A stretch of DNA of 64,000 bases from the NCBI RefSeq assembly GCF_047795645.1, contig NZ_CP181045.1, positions 3,782,001 through 3,846,000 on the forward strand. The letters are read 5' to 3'. The notes beneath the pieces are model-generated. The model saw only the letters and a list, made by a program, of their open reading frames with translations, was not told where the DNA came from and searched no databases. The position numbers and the translations under genes were made by a program. Below, piece by piece: positions 62,256 to 64,000 of the stretch. Positions within the stretch are counted from its first letter, which is position 1. Each line of letters opens with the position of its first letter. This DNA comes from Salipaludibacillus sp047795645. GTDB lineage: Bacteria; Bacillota; Bacilli; Bacillales; Salisediminibacteriaceae.

Positions 62256-62570
62256 ATGGAGCGATCATATGACTATATGCAGCCAGGCCCAGGGCTTGGG
62301 GGGAAAAATCGAGAGCATAAACTTGTTCTCAATTCCCGAAAGGTTCTGGAAATTACAGGAGTCAAGCATGTTGAGAGTTTTGACAGTGAAGAATTTCTCT
62401 TAGAAACGGAGATGGGTTTTTTATCAATTCGCGGTCATAATTTACAAATGATAAACTTGGACGTAGATGAAGGGCAGGTTTCAATTAAAGGCAGAATCGA
62501 TGATCTTGTGTATTTGGACCAGCACGACGGCGAGAAGTCTAAAGGGTTGTTTGGGAAGTTATTTAAGTGA
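62256..62570 (+). CDS. yabP: Sporulation protein YabP
   Basis: 104 aa from the ATG at 62256, with AGAAGGAGG upstream; longer frames overlap the likely promoter. Needed for sporulation in B. subtilis. The family core HKLVLNSRKVLEITGVKHVE and MGFLSIRGHNLQM is present. Stop overlaps the yabQ start by four bases, so the pair is translationally coupled. Confidence 0.93.
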   Translation: MERSYDYMQPGPGLGGKNREHKLVLNSRKVLEITGVKHVESFDSEEFLLETEMGFLSIRGHNLQMINLDVDEGQVSIKGRIDDLVYLDQHDGEKSKGLFGKLFK

Positions 62571-63151
62571 GCTTAGATGTTCAAATGGCTTCCTTGCTTG
62601 CAAGTACACTGATGGGGATCGGTTTAGCGGGATCTTTGGATACGTATGAGCGAATATTAGGAAAGAGAACATCTTTTACCTGGTTAAGAATGATTAATGA
62701 TTTTCTATTTTGGATTGCTCAAGCGCTCATATACTTCGGCGTACTGTTGTTTATGAATCACGGAGAGGTGCGCTTCTATTTAGTGCTCGCTGTACTTCTT
62801 GGTTATGCAATATACCGTGCATTATTTGAGCGAACATATCGAAAAATATTAGAACAACTTCTTTATACAGGTAATCGATTGGTTCACATATTAGTTCGTA
62901 TTACCTATGCATTTGTAATAAACCCGACAAAAGGATTATTGAAACTACTGTATCGCTTAAGTATGATTGTAGTAACAACATGTTGGATAATTGTATCAAC
63001 TTTTATTTATTGGGTCTTTAAACCTATTTATCTTATGGTAAAATATGTTGACAGAAAGATTGGACAACCTTTTATAAAGCAGCGAACTATAATCGTAAAC
63101 AGAATAAATAACTTACTAAAGCGTATTTCATATAACCGAAAAAACAAGTGA
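62567..63151 (+). CDS. yabQ: Spore cortex biosynthesis protein YabQ
   Basis: 194 aa, GTG start overlapping yabP (GTGA). About four to five membrane segments (for example FLFWIAQALIYFGVLLFM and MIVVTTCWIIVSTFIYWVF), ending in a basic tail. In B. subtilis it lies in the membrane around the forespore and is needed for cortex formation. The stop overlaps upstream sequence of divIC by a few bases. Confidence 0.93.
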   Translation: MSLDVQMASLLASTLMGIGLAGSLDTYERILGKRTSFTWLRMINDFLFWIAQALIYFGVLLFMNHGEVRFYLVLAVLLGYAIYRALFERTYRKILEQLLYTGNRLVHILVRITYAFVINPTKGLLKLLYRLSMIVVTTCWIIVSTFIYWVFKPIYLMVKYVDRKIGQPFIKQRTIIVNRINNLLKRISYNRKNK

Positions 63152-63165
63152 GGAGAGGTGATAGA

Positions 63166-63549
63166 ATGGAACAAGGCAATAAGAAAATTCGTCAATTAAC
63201 ATCCGAGTACATGGAAAGACAAGCGTTGTTAGAGGAACAGCGAAGAAGACGACGAAAAGGATTGATTCGCCGTTTGTCTGTGTTTACATTCTGTGCCGTT
63301 ATCTTCCTTTCATTTGTCGGTGTTACTATCTTCCAACAACAAGCATCAATTCAAGCACAAAATACTCAAATTGAGCAGATGGAAGAAGAGTTCGTTCACC
63401 TAGAGAAAGAAGAGGTGAGACTGAAGCAGGAAATTGAATGGTTGCATGATCCCGAGTACATCGCTGAGTTAGCGCGAAGAGATTTCTTTCTAACTAAACC
63501 TGGAGAAACGCTGTTTCAACTACCTCGATCTGGGACGCCGAGTGATTGA
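63166..63549 (+). CDS. divIC: Cell-division protein DivIC (FtsB-like)
   Basis: 127 aa from the ATG at 63166 with AGGAGAGG upstream. A bitopic protein: an Arg-rich cytoplasmic N-terminus (RRRRRKGLIRR, about 30-41), one membrane segment (about 42-62), then an extracytoplasmic coiled coil (QAQNTQIEQMEEEF ...). Partners with FtsL and DivIB in the divisome. Normal length. Confidence 0.95.
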   Translation: MEQGNKKIRQLTSEYMERQALLEEQRRRRRKGLIRRLSVFTFCAVIFLSFVGVTIFQQQASIQAQNTQIEQMEEEFVHLEKEEVRLKQEIEWLHDPEYIAELARRDFFLTKPGETLFQLPRSGTPSD

Positions 63550-63624
63550 CGCAGAGCTCGCTCAATCGGTATCATATAAAAAATTATATATTTCGAGGTC
63601 CATGAAGGAGGAGCTTCTTTAACA

Positions 63625-64000
63625 ATGTCCATTGAAGTAGGCAGCAAATATCAAGGGAAAGTGACTGGAATAACTAATTTTGGAGCTTTTGTTGAATTGC
63701 CGGGTGGATCCACAGGACTTGTTCATATTAGTGAAGTTGCTGATAGTTATGTGAAAAACATCAATGAATTTTTAAGTATTGGTGATGAAGTGACTGTTAA
63801 AGTCTTGAATGTGGAGAAAGACGGGAAAGTTGGTCTTTCTATTAGAAAAGCGAAAGAACAAACGAACTCCAAATCATTAGAGAAACGTCAGCCACGTAAA
63901 TCTACGAAGTCTAAGCCAAGAGATCAGCGACCTGCTTCTTTTGAAGATAAAATGAGTCGTTTCTTAAAAGATAGTGAAGAAAGATTGTCATCATTGAAAC
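63625..64000 (+). CDS. yabR: S1 RNA-binding domain protein YabR, 3'-truncated by window edge
   Basis: 125 codons visible; ATG at 63625 after GAAGGAGG. The S1 domain spans about residues 3-75 (VTGITNFGAFVELPGGSTGLVHISE); a basic, Lys/Arg-rich linker and a conserved C-terminal peptide FEDKMSRFLKDSEERL follow. In B. subtilis it has an S1 domain and unknown exact role. The stop lies beyond the window. Confidence 0.92.
   Translation, partial: MSIEVGSKYQGKVTGITNFGAFVELPGGSTGLVHISEVADSYVKNINEFLSIGDEVTVKVLNVEKDGKVGLSIRKAKEQTNSKSLEKRQPRKSTKSKPRDQRPASFEDKMSRFLKDSEERLSSLK

Overview
The window is the origin-proximal chromosome of a low-GC, endospore-forming Bacillaceae species. The evidence is a gene order almost identical to the gyrA-to-yabR segment of Bacillus subtilis, many sporulation genes (bofA, csfB, yabG, sspF, spoVG, fin, spoVT, yabP, yabQ) and AAGGAGG-type ribosome binding sites. 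The overall look (acid-rich proteins, a rich set of ATG/GTG/TTG starts) would fit an alkaliphilic or halotolerant relative, but that is inference. No plasmid, prophage, intact insertion sequence or CRISPR array was seen.

Layout. 1-690: 3' part of an HD-GYP gene. 901-6250: first rRNA operon (16S-23S-5S, no tRNAs). 6358-6975: an array of about 53-bp palindromic repeats alternating in two types, giving a 106-bp period. 7083-9660 (minus strand): a YteA-like TraR/DksA protein, a small unknown protein and yaaC. 9838-16236: guaB, dacA, pdxS-pdxT and serS with its T-box. 16395-17618 (minus): a YeeE/YedE-type membrane protein without the family's usual cysteines. 17843-22968: tadA, a 54-aa YycC-like gene, the SRP RNA, dnaX-ebfC-recR-yaaL-bofA. 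23087-28428: second rRNA operon, almost identical to the first. 28537-30509: a short copy of the palindromic repeat, a doubtful small ORF, a gene-poor stretch and a minus-strand SEC-C protein. 30802-38006: csfB, yaaO, tmk, yaaQ/darA, holB, ricT, yabA, trmN6, yazA, rsmI. 38060-38344 (minus): abrB. 38850-43589: metS with its T-box, tatD and yabE. 43768-48891: rnmV, ksgA, yabG, veg, sspF, ispE, purR. 49108-57800: spoVG, glmU, prs, ctc, pth, fin, mfd. 58008-64000: spoVT, yabM, yabN, rqcP, yabP, yabQ, divIC and the start of yabR.

How the genes work together. The region combines translation (rRNA, serS, metS, tadA, ksgA, rnmV, rsmI, pth, ctc, rqcP), DNA replication and repair (dnaX, holB, yabA, tmk, recR, mfd), nucleotide and cofactor supply (guaB, prs, purR, pdxST), envelope synthesis (dacA, glmU, ispE, yabM, divIC) and the sporulation programme. 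Control signals visible in the sequence include two T-boxes, a candidate PurBox, a SigH-type promoter at spoVG, a SigG-type promoter at fin, very strong SigA promoters at veg and yabE, and many intrinsic terminators.

Most of the window is ordinary, well-conserved core genome and I did not find an obvious undescribed multi-gene system. The least explained elements are the palindromic repeat array downstream of the rRNA operons, the cysteine-poor YeeE-like protein, the SEC-C protein, the unknown small ORFs and several lineage-specific gene gains and losses relative to B. subtilis.
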